The notes beneath the pieces are model-generated. The model saw only the letters and a program-made list of their open reading frames with translations. It did not search any database and was not told the DNA's origin. From contig NZ_CP065377.1 in the NCBI RefSeq assembly GCF_019967995.1, positions 1,240,001 through 1,304,000 on the forward strand: a stretch of 64,000 nucleotides of DNA, read 5' to 3'. This document shows, piece by piece, positions 15,455 to 24,446 of this stretch (positions are counted from its first letter, which is position 1; each line of letters begins with the position of its first letter). The stretch comes from Faecalibacterium prausnitzii. GTDB taxonomy: Bacteria > Bacillota > Clostridia > Oscillospirales > Ruminococcaceae. Position numbers and translations under genes: made by a program.

Positions 15455-17080
15455 ATGGAAAAGGACAAAAAAGTAACCGCTTTATACTGCCGCCTGTCAA
15501 AAGATGACGGGTCAGCCCATGAAAGCCTGAGCATCCGCACACAAAAGGCGATGCTTATGGAGTATGCCACACGCAACGGTTTCGGAAATTGCCAGTACTA
15601 TGTCGATGATGGTTACAGTGGAACGAACTCTGACCGTCCTGCCTTTCAAGAACTGCTGGATGATATCCGGGATGGAAAGGTAGCGACCGTCATTACCAAA
15701 GACCAATCCAGACTTGGACGCAACCACATCGAAACCGGAACGTATATGGAAATCTTTTTTCCGGAACACGGTGTCCGCTATATTGCAATCAACGATGGTT
15801 ACGATTCCAACGAGCAATCCCAGATGGATATTGCTCCGTTCAGAAACATCATCAATGAAATGTATGCCAAGGATACTTCCCGTAAAATCAAGAGTGCTCT
15901 TCGGACACGCAAGAAAAGTGGGAAGTATATCTCCAGCGGCGCACCGTTTGGCTATCAGAAAGACCCTGCCGACCACAACCACCTTGTGATCGACCCGAAT
16001 ACCGCCCCTGTTGTTGAGTATCTCTATTCATTGGCGGAGGAAGGACTTGGGCTTCACCGTATCGCCAAACGGCTTCACGATGAGAAAATCCTGAAGCCGT
16101 GCTACTACAAAAAAGAGATGTTTGGTCGCTTTGTCGATGATGAAAAGATGTATGATTGGGATTCTGCCTATGTCAGTCAAATTCTGCACAGCCCGGTCTA
16201 CGCCGGACACATCATCTATGAAGCAAAACCTACTGTGTCCATGAAATCCAAGAAGCGACGTTATATCCCTTTTGAAGAACGTGCTATTGTTCCGAACACG
16301 CATGAAGCAATCATCCCACAAGACCGTTGGGAGAATGTGCAGCGAATCCTTTATAGCCGTTCCGGTAGTTTTATGTGCGATAAGACCGAATACGACAACA
16401 TCTTCAAAGGAATCGTTCGCTGCGCAGATTGTGGCAGAACAATGTTGGTCAAAGTTGAAGCCCGCCGCAAACGCAATAACATTTTGGATCAGACATTTTA
16501 TTGTTGCAGCACTTATCGGAAGTATGGTGCGAAAGCCTGCGCCTCTCACAACTTGGAAGCCCGTGTTTTGCATGAAGCTGTCCTTGCTGACATTCAGGCA
16601 CACGCAAAGGCCGCTGTGGGCAACCGAGACGCCCTTGTGCGAAAAATTGCAGACCAGATGCACCTTCGGGTATCTTCTGACCGGGCGCAGCACAAGCGGG
16701 AATTGAAACAGTGTAAAGCAAGAATCGCAGAAATCGAAGATTTGTACGCAAAACTTTATGAGGATGTGTCAAAGGGGCTTCTCCCGGAGAAACGTTTTCA
16801 AATGCTTGCAGATCGCTATGACAAGGAACAGGCTGAACTGACCGAAAAAATCGAGCAGTACGAACAGGAAGGTCGTGCTGAACACGATCAGATGGATAAG
16901 ATTCAGGATTTTATTGATGAAGTCAGCAAGTATGCTGGCATCACCGAACTGAACTATAAGATTCTGCACCAGCTGATCGACAAGATTCTGGTATCCAAAG
17001 CGGAAAAGGTCGATGGCGAATACGTCCAGAAAATCCAGATTTTCTACCGCTTTATCGGCCCATTGGATGCCATTGAGTAA
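15455..17080 (+). CDS. Large serine recombinase (integrase) of the nested element
   Basis: This 541-residue TndX-like recombinase would catalyse excision and insertion at the topB core. The N-terminal resolvase domain carries the nucleophilic serine in YCRLSKDDG (Ser15) and conserved arginines in KDQSRLGRN. A recombinase domain follows (about 165-290), then a zinc beta-ribbon (CADCGRTM to FYCCSTY, about 325-365) and a long C-terminal coiled coil (about 410-490). ATG 15455 is preferred over 15443 because TGGAGG occupies 15444-15449. The gene ends 37 bp from the right core repeat, the usual place for such integrases. It is intact and complete. Confidence 0.92.
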   Translation: MEKDKKVTALYCRLSKDDGSAHESLSIRTQKAMLMEYATRNGFGNCQYYVDDGYSGTNSDRPAFQELLDDIRDGKVATVITKDQSRLGRNHIETGTYMEIFFPEHGVRYIAINDGYDSNEQSQMDIAPFRNIINEMYAKDTSRKIKSALRTRKKSGKYISSGAPFGYQKDPADHNHLVIDPNTAPVVEYLYSLAEEGLGLHRIAKRLHDEKILKPCYYKKEMFGRFVDDEKMYDWDSAYVSQILHSPVYAGHIIYEAKPTVSMKSKKRRYIPFEERAIVPNTHEAIIPQDRWENVQRILYSRSGSFMCDKTEYDNIFKGIVRCADCGRTMLVKVEARRKRNNILDQTFYCCSTYRKYGAKACASHNLEARVLHEAVLADIQAHAKAAVGNRDALVRKIADQMHLRVSSDRAQHKRELKQCKARIAEIEDLYAKLYEDVSKGLLPEKRFQMLADRYDKEQAELTEKIEQYEQEGRAEHDQMDKIQDFIDEVSKYAGITELNYKILHQLIDKILVSKAEKVDGEYVQKIQIFYRFIGPLDAIE

Positions 17081-17092
17081 CAACGTCAGAAA

Positions 17093-17125
17093 AGTCACCT
17101 CCGAGAACTATCCAACAGATGCAGG
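17093..17125. other. attR of the nested element
   Basis: The element arm AGTCACCT (17093-17100) is followed after 17 bases by the core GATGCAGG (17118-17125), after which the topB frame continues. It is the mirror of the left arm at 6046-6053. Both arms are equidistant from the GA of the core when the ends are joined. Confidence 0.75.
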
Positions 17126-18893
17126 ACGCGAGGGAGAACTGATCTTCCGTTTGGTGTACCAGCAAGCAGGTTGCAAAAAGCCCTTTTCTCGCCTGTGGCT
17201 GTCCAGCATGGAGGAAAACGCTATCCGGGAGGGCTTCGCCAACCTGAAACCATCAACTGAATACGATGCGCTGTACAATGCAGCACTCTGCCGGGAACGT
17301 GCCGACTGGATGGTCGGCATCAATGCGTCCCGGCTTTTTTCGTGTCTGTACAACCAGCCCTTGGCGGTGGGACGTGTTATGACTCCGGTGCTTGCCATGA
17401 CGGTGGTGCGGGAAGCCGCCATCGCTGCCTTTGTGCCGGAGAAATTCTACACGGTGAATCTGGAACTGACCAGCGGCTGCACGGCATCCAGCCGCCGTAT
17501 TCCCGAAAAATCCGTTGCCGAAAACCTGCTGGAAGCCTGCCGAAAGGAGATGGTAGCAACGATCCAGCGCATCACCCGCAAGGAAAAATCCGAAAATCCG
17601 CCGCCGCTGTACGATCTGACCACCCTTCAGCGAGATGCCAACCGCCTGTTGGGATACAGCGCACAGCAGACGCTGGACTATGTGCAGAGCCTGTATGAGA
17701 AGAAACTTACCACTTATCCCAGAACTGATAGCTGCTATATCACCGACGATGACGAGGAAATGCTGGAGGAACTGACCGAGGAGTTGGAAAGTTTTCTCGA
17801 CATTGCCCCGGAAGATGTGGACGAGGCGGTGCCCCGGACACGGCGCACCGTCAACAGGGAAAAAGTCACCGACCACCACGCCATTCTGCCCACTCGCAGT
17901 ATGCTGCAAGCCGATCTGGGCTCACTGCCCAAGGGGGAGCAGAACGTCCTGAAGCTCATCATCGCCCGGACGCTGATGGCAGTCAGCAAGCCCTTCCGTT
18001 ATCTGGAAACCCTGCTGACCACCGAATGTGCCGGGGAGAAATTTACCGCCAAGGGCAAGGAGATTCTGGAGGAAGGCTGGAAAGCAGTGGAGCGCAAGGT
18101 GCTGGCAGACATCCTGAACCGGAAACAGGAACTCACCGCCCTGCCCAACGCAGCGGAAAACGAGTGCGGCATCCTCAACGCCGAACTGAAAGAGGGGCAG
18201 ACCTCGCCGCCGAAGCATTTTACCGAGGACCTTCTACTTCATGCGATGGAAACTGCCAGTGCGGATAGTATGCCGGAGGGTGTGGAGCGTCAGGGTATCG
18301 GCACTCCAGCAACCCGTGCCGCCACTATCGAAAAGCTGGTGCAGAAGGGCTTTCTGGAACGGAAAGGCACCAAGAAAACCAAGGTGCTGCTGCCCACGGA
18401 TAAGGGAAAAGCCCTCATCACTGTGATGCCCGAAGAAATCCAATCCCCGGAAATGACCGCTGATTGGGAAACAAAACTGCTGCAAATCGAGCGCAGCGAA
18501 ATGGAGCCAGAAACTTTTATGACTGAAATCAAAGAGATGATCTCCTCGCTGGTAACGACCACCGAGGCTGCGAAAGGAGCGAATGCGCTTATGAAAAACA
18601 AAATCATCGGTGTCTGCCCCAACTGTGGTGCAAATGTTGTGGAGCGTGAAAAGGGCTGGTTCTGCGAGAACCGGGAGTGCCGCTTTGTGCTGTGGAAGGA
18701 CAATGCGTTCTTTAAGCGGCTAGGCAAGCGGCTGGACGCTCATGTGGCGGACAAGCTGCTGCGGGATGGTCGGGTCCGCCTGAAGGACTGCAAGAGTGCC
18801 AAGGGCAAGACCTACAACGCCACCGTGCTGCTGTCCTGTGAAGCGGATGGCCGCAGCAAGTTCAGTCTGGAATTTGAGAATGGGGGCTGCTGA
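17118..18893 (+). pseudogene. topB: topB 3' part: DNA topoisomerase III, central and C-terminal domains
   Basis: This continues topB in frame from DAGREGEL (the TOPRIM glutamate region) through the catalytic tyrosine motif YPRTDS, the GIGTPATRA motif and a C-terminal zinc ribbon (CPNCGANVV to CENRECRF). It contributes 591 codons. Without the first 103 codons upstream of the nested element it has no start and lacks the first TOPRIM strand, so it should be inactive until excision. Type III topoisomerases are standard in Tn1549-type elements, where they help resolve DNA during conjugative processing. Its TGA overlaps the next ATG (TGATG), so expression of the downstream gene may also depend on reading through this part. 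Confidence 0.88.
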
Positions 18894-20164
18894 TGAAGGA
18901 TGATGCCGTGATAAAGGACAACGAGGCGGTCTACCTCCTCAACGAGCAGACGTATCTGCATCTGCGGGAAAATCTCCAAGGTGTCGGGTACGAGGTTTTT
19001 GACAAGAATAGCCCGCTCCCGGTGGAGGAAGGGCAGATTCCGCGGGAAGCTCTGGGCAACACCCAGCGGCGCATCGAGACTGCCCGTGCGTACTATCTGG
19101 CAGAGCATCAGGATGAGCCTGTGGGGAGGATTCAGAATGTTGCGGTTACGACCTTAGAGAAGTTTCGCTCCGGGGTTCGCAGGCGCAGGAATCTAGCCCC
19201 GCGCTCTCTGCCGGAGAACGATGTGCGGTTCATTGACCCGCAGTACAATGAGCTGTTCCGGGTGCCGGACGGCAGCGTGGTGCAGATGACCTACCCGGAT
19301 GGGCACCAGCGTTCCGAGAAGGTCGAATATCTCGATGACTATCACATGAAGATTGGTTCCTCTGTGCAGCACATCTGCGAATTTGCAGAGCGCATGGCAC
19401 GCAGTCATGCCATCGTAGAGCCGGAACCTTTAACGCAGCAGGAGCAGCGGGCGTGGAATCTGGAATACGACTATTATCTCACTGTGCAGGCGGCAGATAA
19501 TGGCTCGTGGGAGTATGCGCTCTATCAGGGCGACTGCTGCCTGTTGGAGCGTGGGAAAATTGACGCGCCCGAACTGATGATCGAAGAAGTGCGGGACGAA
19601 ATTATGTACACTCACAACCTACGGAACAAGGACTGCATCACGCTCACGCAAGAGGAGTTTGCCCAGAAGCTCGCAGACCGAAACGAGATCCAGTCATACC
19701 GGATGAAGCAATTCCAGCAAAGCGGCCACGACTGCTATCTGGTCATGCAGCTGCATCAGGATGCAGACCCTGCGCTGCGCTTTGCCGCCATGCGCTATCT
19801 GAACAAGCAGAACATCGCTCCGTCCATTGAAAATTACGAGATCCTTTACCGGGGCAATCTCCCGGAAGGAAAGCGCAGCGTTCCGCAGGCAGAGCTGTTG
19901 GAACAGTTGTACCAGAAATTCAACTGTGCCCGCCCTCTGAATTACCATGGGCACAGCCTGTCGGTCAGTGATGTGATCATGCTGAATCAGGATGGGAAAA
20001 TTTCAGCGCATTATGTGGACAGCATCGGCTTCAAGGAACTGCCGCGGTTTCTGGATAAAAAGCAGGAGCGCACCTCGGTGCTGATGAATCTCAGGGAAAA
20101 GTGCGATGCCCCGGAGTGCAATCCCACGGTATGCCGGAAAGTGAGGGATGCCCATGAACTTTAA
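18893..20164 (+). CDS. YodL / DUF4316 domain protein of the conjugative element
   Basis: This 423-residue cytoplasmic protein overlaps the topB stop (TGATG). Its N-terminal half includes a short DUF4316-like region (about 40-75). The central stretch YLVMQLHQDADPALRFAAMR with the following LNKQNIAPSIENYEILYRG matches the YodL domain found in Clostridial conjugative elements. The function is unknown; proteins of this type always sit between topB and the TTRAP gene. No catalytic residues are apparent. The conserved neighbourhood is the main support for assignment. Confidence 0.75.
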   Translation: MKDDAVIKDNEAVYLLNEQTYLHLRENLQGVGYEVFDKNSPLPVEEGQIPREALGNTQRRIETARAYYLAEHQDEPVGRIQNVAVTTLEKFRSGVRRRRNLAPRSLPENDVRFIDPQYNELFRVPDGSVVQMTYPDGHQRSEKVEYLDDYHMKIGSSVQHICEFAERMARSHAIVEPEPLTQQEQRAWNLEYDYYLTVQAADNGSWEYALYQGDCCLLERGKIDAPELMIEEVRDEIMYTHNLRNKDCITLTQEEFAQKLADRNEIQSYRMKQFQQSGHDCYLVMQLHQDADPALRFAAMRYLNKQNIAPSIENYEILYRGNLPEGKRSVPQAELLEQLYQKFNCARPLNYHGHSLSVSDVIMLNQDGKISAHYVDSIGFKELPRFLDKKQERTSVLMNLREKCDAPECNPTVCRKVRDAHEL

Positions 20165-20357
20165 CCACGAAGAACTGATGCTGATGATGCTCTACAATAC
20201 CGGCACCCGGCAGGGGCTAGTGCGGGAGCTGCGGCTGATGCAGTGCTACCTGATGCCGGATGAAACTGCTTTGCGGGAACTGTCAGAGCAGGTCATTGAA
20301 AAGCTGAAACGGCTGACGGATGCCGAGTTTGCAGGACTGGAATTTCCAATGAACTGA
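20154..20357 (+). CDS. Transposon-transfer assisting protein (TTRAP family)
   Basis: This 67-residue helical protein starts at ATG 20154 (GAGGGAT just upstream) and overlaps the preceding gene by 11 bases. The pattern FNHEELMLMMLYNTGTRQ followed by TDAEFAGLEF at the C-terminus is typical of the TTRAP family (Pfam PF14203), named for association with conjugative transposons. A biochemical role is not established. A GC-rich inverted repeat (GCCGCC/GGCGGC at 20368-20383) follows and may end the operon, which fits the switch to cargo genes downstream. Confidence 0.8.
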   Translation: MNFNHEELMLMMLYNTGTRQGLVRELRLMQCYLMPDETALRELSEQVIEKLKRLTDAEFAGLEFPMN

Positions 20358-20467
20358 TTTTTGCCGCCTGCGGGCGGCGTACATAAGAGCTTTCGCATCC
20401 TGCAAAGGTATGATATACTGAAGCTGACAGCTTTCAGGTCGCAGATAAAAGATAAGAGGTGCTTTTT

Positions 20468-21217
20468 ATGGCAGGTTTGAAGGGAAAGACCGGTATCGTG
20501 ACCGGCGGCAGCAGCGGGATCGGTTTCCAGATCGCAAATGTGCTGGCTCAGGCCGGCGCGACAGTTTATGTCATCAGCCGCACCGGCAAGCCCAAAGAGG
20601 GTGTAGGCGAAAGTGCACCGGGCGTTGTCCATCTGCAGGGGGACATCGGCAATGCAGAAGCTATGAAAACACTGGTGGCGGAGCTGGCCGCAAAGCATAA
20701 CGACTGCCTGAATTTTCTGGTAAACAACGCAGGCGTCAGCTATAAATGCCGGGCCGAGGACTTTCCCATGGAGCAGTTTGATAATATCATGAATGTGAAT
20801 GTCAAATATCTGTTCCAGATGAGTGTGATTTGCTACCCCTATCTGAAGAAAAGTGCGGACAAGGGCCGCATCATCAACATCACCAGCATGAGCGCCCATC
20901 TGGGCTTCAGCGAGGTGGTGCCGTACTGTGCCAGCAAGGGCGCTGTGCTGGCGATGACCCGCGCTCTGGCCGTGGAGTGGGCGCAGGACAACATCACCGT
21001 CAACAGCATCGCGCCGGGGTGGTTCCGCAGCAAAATGAACGAGCAGGTAGTGGACGCAGCCCGGGAGCAGAAAATTCTGAACCGGATGCCGCTGCACGCC
21101 TACGGTGACACCCGCGACTTGGGTAAGATGGCCGAGTTCCTGGTGGGCGATGGTGCCGCTTACATCACCGGACAGGATTTTGCCGTGGATGGCGGCGCAC
21201 TGGCTTTCGGTTATTGA
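20468..21217 (+). CDS. Short-chain dehydrogenase/reductase, cargo gene
   Basis: This 249-residue NAD(P)-dependent oxidoreductase has every classical SDR signature: TGGSSGIG cofactor loop (about residues 11-18), NNAG, the catalytic serine in ITSMSAH and YCASK. It ends in GQDFAVDGG, typical of the 3-ketoacyl-ACP reductase/gluconate 5-dehydrogenase group. ATG 20468 follows AAGAGGTG. A promoter-like GATATACT is 44-50 bases upstream. It is the first gene of a cargo block between TTRAP and the methylase-helicase and has no evident role in transfer. The substrate cannot be told from sequence. Confidence 0.85.
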   Translation: MAGLKGKTGIVTGGSSGIGFQIANVLAQAGATVYVISRTGKPKEGVGESAPGVVHLQGDIGNAEAMKTLVAELAAKHNDCLNFLVNNAGVSYKCRAEDFPMEQFDNIMNVNVKYLFQMSVICYPYLKKSADKGRIINITSMSAHLGFSEVVPYCASKGAVLAMTRALAVEWAQDNITVNSIAPGWFRSKMNEQVVDAAREQKILNRMPLHAYGDTRDLGKMAEFLVGDGAAYITGQDFAVDGGALAFGY

Positions 21218-21303
21218 GAGGAGCTTCTCTGCAATTTTTCGGCAGCTTCGCTCGTATTCCAGATAAAGGAACCGAATTTCGTTGGCATAACGGAGGAACC
21301 ATT

Positions 21304-21651
21304 ATGGCAATCTTTGAAAAGACCATCCGAAACAAGAATTTTGACAAACTGCTTCGGAAGCTGGAACAGGAAATTCCGGACAGCAGTTGGTCGGCAGATT
21401 TAGAGGCAGGCAGTGATTTCAAAGAGGGCGATGCTCGGTGCAGTGTCCGTGTATTTGAGCGGTACAGCATGATGGGCGGCAACCGCCTGAGCCTGACGTT
21501 GACCATGTTCCAGAATGGGGACGGCCCCATCCGGCTGTCTGCGATTACGGCGGGCGGCAGTCAGGCAGTGTTTTTCAAAGTGAATACCATCGGAGAAGAA
21601 TCCTTTCTGGAGGACGTAAAGAACCTGCTGGAAGAAATTTTGGAGGAATAA
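21304..21651 (+). CDS. DUF6054 family protein
   Basis: This 115-residue cytoplasmic protein starts at ATG 21304 after GGAGG at 21293-21297. The stretch RCSVRVFERYSMMGGNRLSL and later SAITAGGSQA(V)FFKVNT match what I recall of DUF6054 proteins of gut Clostridia. Function is unknown. It is followed one base later by the DUF2500 gene in the same direction, so the two are probably co-transcribed, and it lies in the cargo block of the element. Confidence 0.65.
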   Translation: MAIFEKTIRNKNFDKLLRKLEQEIPDSSWSADLEAGSDFKEGDARCSVRVFERYSMMGGNRLSLTLTMFQNGDGPIRLSAITAGGSQAVFFKVNTIGEESFLEDVKNLLEEILEE

Positions 21652-21652
21652 G

Positions 21653-22012
21653 ATGTTTTACGCTGGAATTGATATGCTGTTCAGCATTCTGTTTCCCATC
21701 CTGTTCCTTGTGGTTTTGGGTATGATCCTATACACCATCATCGGAAATATCAGCACATGGAATAAAAACAACCATTCGCCGCGGCTGACCGTTCCGGCAA
21801 CGGTGGTGGCAAAGCGAACGGAAGTTTCTCGCCACCATACAGACAATACGATGGCGCACACGTTCACGACCTATTATGTGACCTTTCAGGTAGAGAGCGG
21901 CGACCGCATGGAGCTTACCGTAAGTGGTTCGGACTACGGAATGCTTGTGGAGGGCGACATTGGAAAGCTGAGTTTTCAGGGCACCCGCTATCTTGGGTTT
22001 GAGCGGAGCTAA
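21653..22012 (+). CDS. DUF2500 family membrane protein
   Basis: This 119-residue protein has one N-terminal membrane helix (about 8-30) followed by an extracytoplasmic or cytosolic beta-rich domain. The block LTVPATVVAKRTEVSRHH followed by TYYVTFQVESGDRMELTV is typical of DUF2500. The function of the family is unknown. GGAGG is nine bases upstream of ATG 21653. It is tightly linked to the DUF6054 gene. Confidence 0.75.
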   Translation: MFYAGIDMLFSILFPILFLVVLGMILYTIIGNISTWNKNNHSPRLTVPATVVAKRTEVSRHHTDNTMAHTFTTYYVTFQVESGDRMELTVSGSDYGMLVEGDIGKLSFQGTRYLGFERS

Positions 22013-22045
22013 GTGTTTCTTACATTATATAGTATGGAGTGCTGT

Positions 22046-22768
22046 ATGAACGATTTGTTTATCCAAGGGCTGACCATCGACTGGAACAGAGTTCGCCCAT
22101 ACAATTATGTTCGTCAGATTCCTGCCATCAGTGGAATCGACACTTTTACATTCCATAAGCCCATTACGTTCTTTGTTGGCGAAAATGGAAGTGGAAAATC
22201 TACGCTTCTGGAAGCAATCGCTGTTGCTTACGGCTTCAACGCAGAGGGTGGAACGAAGAACTATTCATTTTCCACATACAACTCCCATTCGGAACTATGT
22301 GAGGCTATGACGATTTCCAAGGGGTATCGCAGACCAAAGTTCGGGTATTTTCTCCGAGCAGAGAGTTTCTATAATGTAGCCACCAAGGAAATCGACTATT
22401 CCGATGACGATCATCCATCCAAAGGCTATCACCAAAAATCACACGGTGAAAGTTTCCTCGCCATTGCGCAGGACTACATGGGTGCAGATGGAGTCTATAT
22501 TTTTGACGAGCCGGAAGCCGCTTTATCCCCGCAGCGGCAGCTCACGTTACTGATCAACATTTATCGGTGTGCCCAAGAAGGGGCGCAATTCATTATCGTA
22601 TCACATTCACCCATTCTCCTCGGAATGCCTGATGCTGAGATTTTTAGCTTCGACAATGGCACGATTCATCCTTGTCAGTATGAAGATACGGACAGCTACG
22701 TTATCACCAAAACATTTGTAAATAATCGGCAGCATTTTTTGAACCAGCTTCTGAACGAAGAAACATAA
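22046..22768 (+). CDS. AAA family ATPase (ABC/OLD-like, soluble)
   Basis: This 240-residue ATPase has a Walker A motif GENGSGKST (residues 45-53), a Q-loop region, a divergent signature (SHGESFLAI) and Walker B VYIFDEPEAALS with a switch histidine in IVSHSPILLG. There are no membrane segments, so it belongs to the single-domain AAA_21/OLD-like group rather than a transporter. ATG 22046 has GGAG six bases upstream; the longer GTG frame at 22013 lacks a site. It is followed by a coiled-coil protein gene, a pairing reminiscent of SMC- or OLD-type defence modules. A defence role is only a suggestion. Confidence 0.8.
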   Translation: MNDLFIQGLTIDWNRVRPYNYVRQIPAISGIDTFTFHKPITFFVGENGSGKSTLLEAIAVAYGFNAEGGTKNYSFSTYNSHSELCEAMTISKGYRRPKFGYFLRAESFYNVATKEIDYSDDDHPSKGYHQKSHGESFLAIAQDYMGADGVYIFDEPEAALSPQRQLTLLINIYRCAQEGAQFIIVSHSPILLGMPDAEIFSFDNGTIHPCQYEDTDSYVITKTFVNNRQHFLNQLLNEET

Positions 22769-22789
22769 TGCCGGGAAAGGACATTCCAT

Positions 22790-23725
22790 ATGAGTGATTC
22801 TACGTTGAAAGAGCTTTGGCAGCAGGTCGCTGAAAAGAAAAGCTGCGAAGCAAAACAGAAAGAACTGACCGCCCAGAGAGATACGCTTGCTGACCGCCTG
22901 AAAAAGCTGGAAAAATCCAAGCTGGCAGAGCAGGCTGATGTGGACCGTCTGGAGGAACACAGCCTTGCCGCATTTTTCTATCAGGTCATCGGAAAGATGG
23001 ATGAAAAGCTGGACAAAGAACGGCAGGAAGCCTATGCAGCCCGTGTCAAGTACGATGCGGCTCTCCATGACCTTTCTTCCGTTGATGCTGATTTAGCACA
23101 AATTCAAAATAGGTTGGCACGGCTGTCCGATTGCGAAAGGCAGTATCAAGCTGCTCTTTCCGAAAAAATCAAAAGCATCAAAGCATCTGCCCACCCTGCC
23201 GCACAGCAGGTTGCGGAAAGCGAAAGCCGTATTGCCGCGCTGAAAGTCCAAAAACGGGAGCTGCTGGAAGCTATCAACGCCGGAAAGACCGCCCTGCATA
23301 CGGTCAATGAAGTTCTGGAAACCCTCGACAATGCCGAGGGCTGGAGTACATGGGACGTAATGGGCGGCGGTTTGATGGCCGATCTTGCCAAGTATGAGGA
23401 ACTGGACGATGCACAGGAACAAATCGAACAGCTCCAAGTGGAACTGCGGCGGTTCAAAACTGAACTTTCCGATGTTGAAATCACCGCAGACCTTCAGGTT
23501 ACGGTGGACAGCTTTTTGAAATTTGCGGATTTCTTCTTTGACGGCCTCTTTGCAGACTGGGCAGTTCTGGATCACATCAATCAGGCACAGAGCAGGGTGG
23601 AAAACACCAAGGGTCAAATCAAGCGAGTCCTCGCACTTCTGAAAAAGATGCGCGAAGATATTGACGTCCAAATCGCTGACGAAAAAGAAAAGCAGGAGCA
23701 GCTTGCGGTGGAAACTGAGCTGTAA
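22790..23725 (+). CDS. Coiled-coil protein of unknown function next to the AAA ATPase
   Basis: This 311-residue, highly helical protein has long coiled coils at about residues 1-60, 70-170 and 270-311. A hydrophobic, glycine-rich patch (WDVMGGGLMADLAKYEELDD) is near 190, and an aromatic stretch (FLKFADFFFDGLFADWAVLD) is near 245. There is no signal peptide or obvious membrane span, although the central hydrophobic patches could contact membranes. It starts 21 bases after the ATPase gene in the same orientation. A structural partner of the ATPase is possible. No family is recognised. Confidence 0.6.
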   Translation: MSDSTLKELWQQVAEKKSCEAKQKELTAQRDTLADRLKKLEKSKLAEQADVDRLEEHSLAAFFYQVIGKMDEKLDKERQEAYAARVKYDAALHDLSSVDADLAQIQNRLARLSDCERQYQAALSEKIKSIKASAHPAAQQVAESESRIAALKVQKRELLEAINAGKTALHTVNEVLETLDNAEGWSTWDVMGGGLMADLAKYEELDDAQEQIEQLQVELRRFKTELSDVEITADLQVTVDSFLKFADFFFDGLFADWAVLDHINQAQSRVENTKGQIKRVLALLKKMREDIDVQIADEKEKQEQLAVETEL

Positions 23726-23786
23726 GTTTGAAGAGTCCGCTTATGTGATATGATTCGATAAAACCGAATTTGCAGGAGGTGTTTCG

Positions 23787-24116
23787 ATGAAAACAAGAAG
23801 GTTTGCTTTATGTCTGGCAACGGTTTTTCTGGTGGCGATTTATATCAATATTCAGAGAAGCCATACTTTCACCCTTTCAAACGATGAAGGCACCATAAAG
23901 ACAGAACAAATACAGCCACTTTGGGGAACTGTAAAAGTGAGCGGTGATTGTGATACTGAGGTGGTCTTTACCGATGTAGAGACTGGAGAAAAATATAGAA
24001 TCGGATATATTACACAGGGCGTAACGGAAAGAATCAAACTCGAAAGAGGCAAATGGTATAAGGTGGCGAGCGGAGGCAACCTTACACTGAATCCGGTAAA
24101 CATTCGAGTCGAATAA
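23787..24116 (+). CDS. Small exported or membrane-anchored hypothetical protein
   Basis: This 109-residue protein has a basic N-terminus and a single hydrophobic segment (residues 7-20), then a beta-rich, Thr/Val-rich domain with one cysteine. It starts at ATG 23787 after AGGAGG at 23775-23780. The N-terminal segment may be an uncleaved anchor. It is an orphan cargo gene of unknown function. Confidence 0.55.
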   Translation: MKTRRFALCLATVFLVAIYINIQRSHTFTLSNDEGTIKTEQIQPLWGTVKVSGDCDTEVVFTDVETGEKYRIGYITQGVTERIKLERGKWYKVASGGNLTLNPVNIRVE

Positions 24117-24198
24117 ATGTGAGTTCCTTGCGGGCAGCTATGAAAGCTGAAGCTGAGAAGAGAGTTTTGAATATTCACATATAAAGGAGTACAGTTCT

Positions 24199-24360
24199 AT
24201 GAGTTACGGTTGGGCAACTGTTTTCACTTTAGCGGCATGGTTTGCAGGACTTGTGATTGATGCAAATGTGCGGGTCGGCGACCTCGGTTTACGAACAGTG
24301 CTTCCTGTCATCGTGATGGGGTGCTGCGTTATGAAGTACATAAAGGACAATAGCAAATAA
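24199..24360 (+). CDS. 53-residue small membrane protein
   Basis: This short frame starts at ATG 24199, ten bases after AAAGGAG, and ends at TAA 24358-24360. The product has two hydrophobic segments (TVFTLAAWFAGLVI and TVLPVIVMGCCVM) and a charged C-terminus (KYIKDNSK). The good ribosome site and composition support a real gene. Function is unknown; it is the last cargo gene before the methylase-helicase. Confidence 0.5.
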   Translation: MSYGWATVFTLAAWFAGLVIDANVRVGDLGLRTVLPVIVMGCCVMKYIKDNSK

Positions 24361-24446
24361 TCTTATCTCAATACACTTTCCAGCGGGCAGCCCCAAAACG
24401 GTTGCCCGCTATTTTTATACTCTAAAATCTGGAAAAGGAGGCTAAA

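Larger units (their letters stand above)
6027..17125 (+). mobile_element. Nested 11.1-kb integrative mobilizable element with agr quorum sensing, inserted in topB
   Basis: The element is bounded by the direct repeat GATGCAGG at 6027-6034 and 17118-17125. Both copies are in the same codon phase of topB, so removal of 11,091 bp restores the gene exactly. It carries at its right end a large serine recombinase (15455-17080), and also a MobQ relaxase with a recognisable oriT, a DUF3847 protein and small recombinase-linked proteins. A complete agrBDAC system with linked secreted and membrane proteins fills its left half. It lacks its own transfer channel genes, so it is a mobilizable element that would rely on a conjugation system such as its host element. 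Boundaries are well supported by the gene interruption; activity is not shown. Confidence 0.88.
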
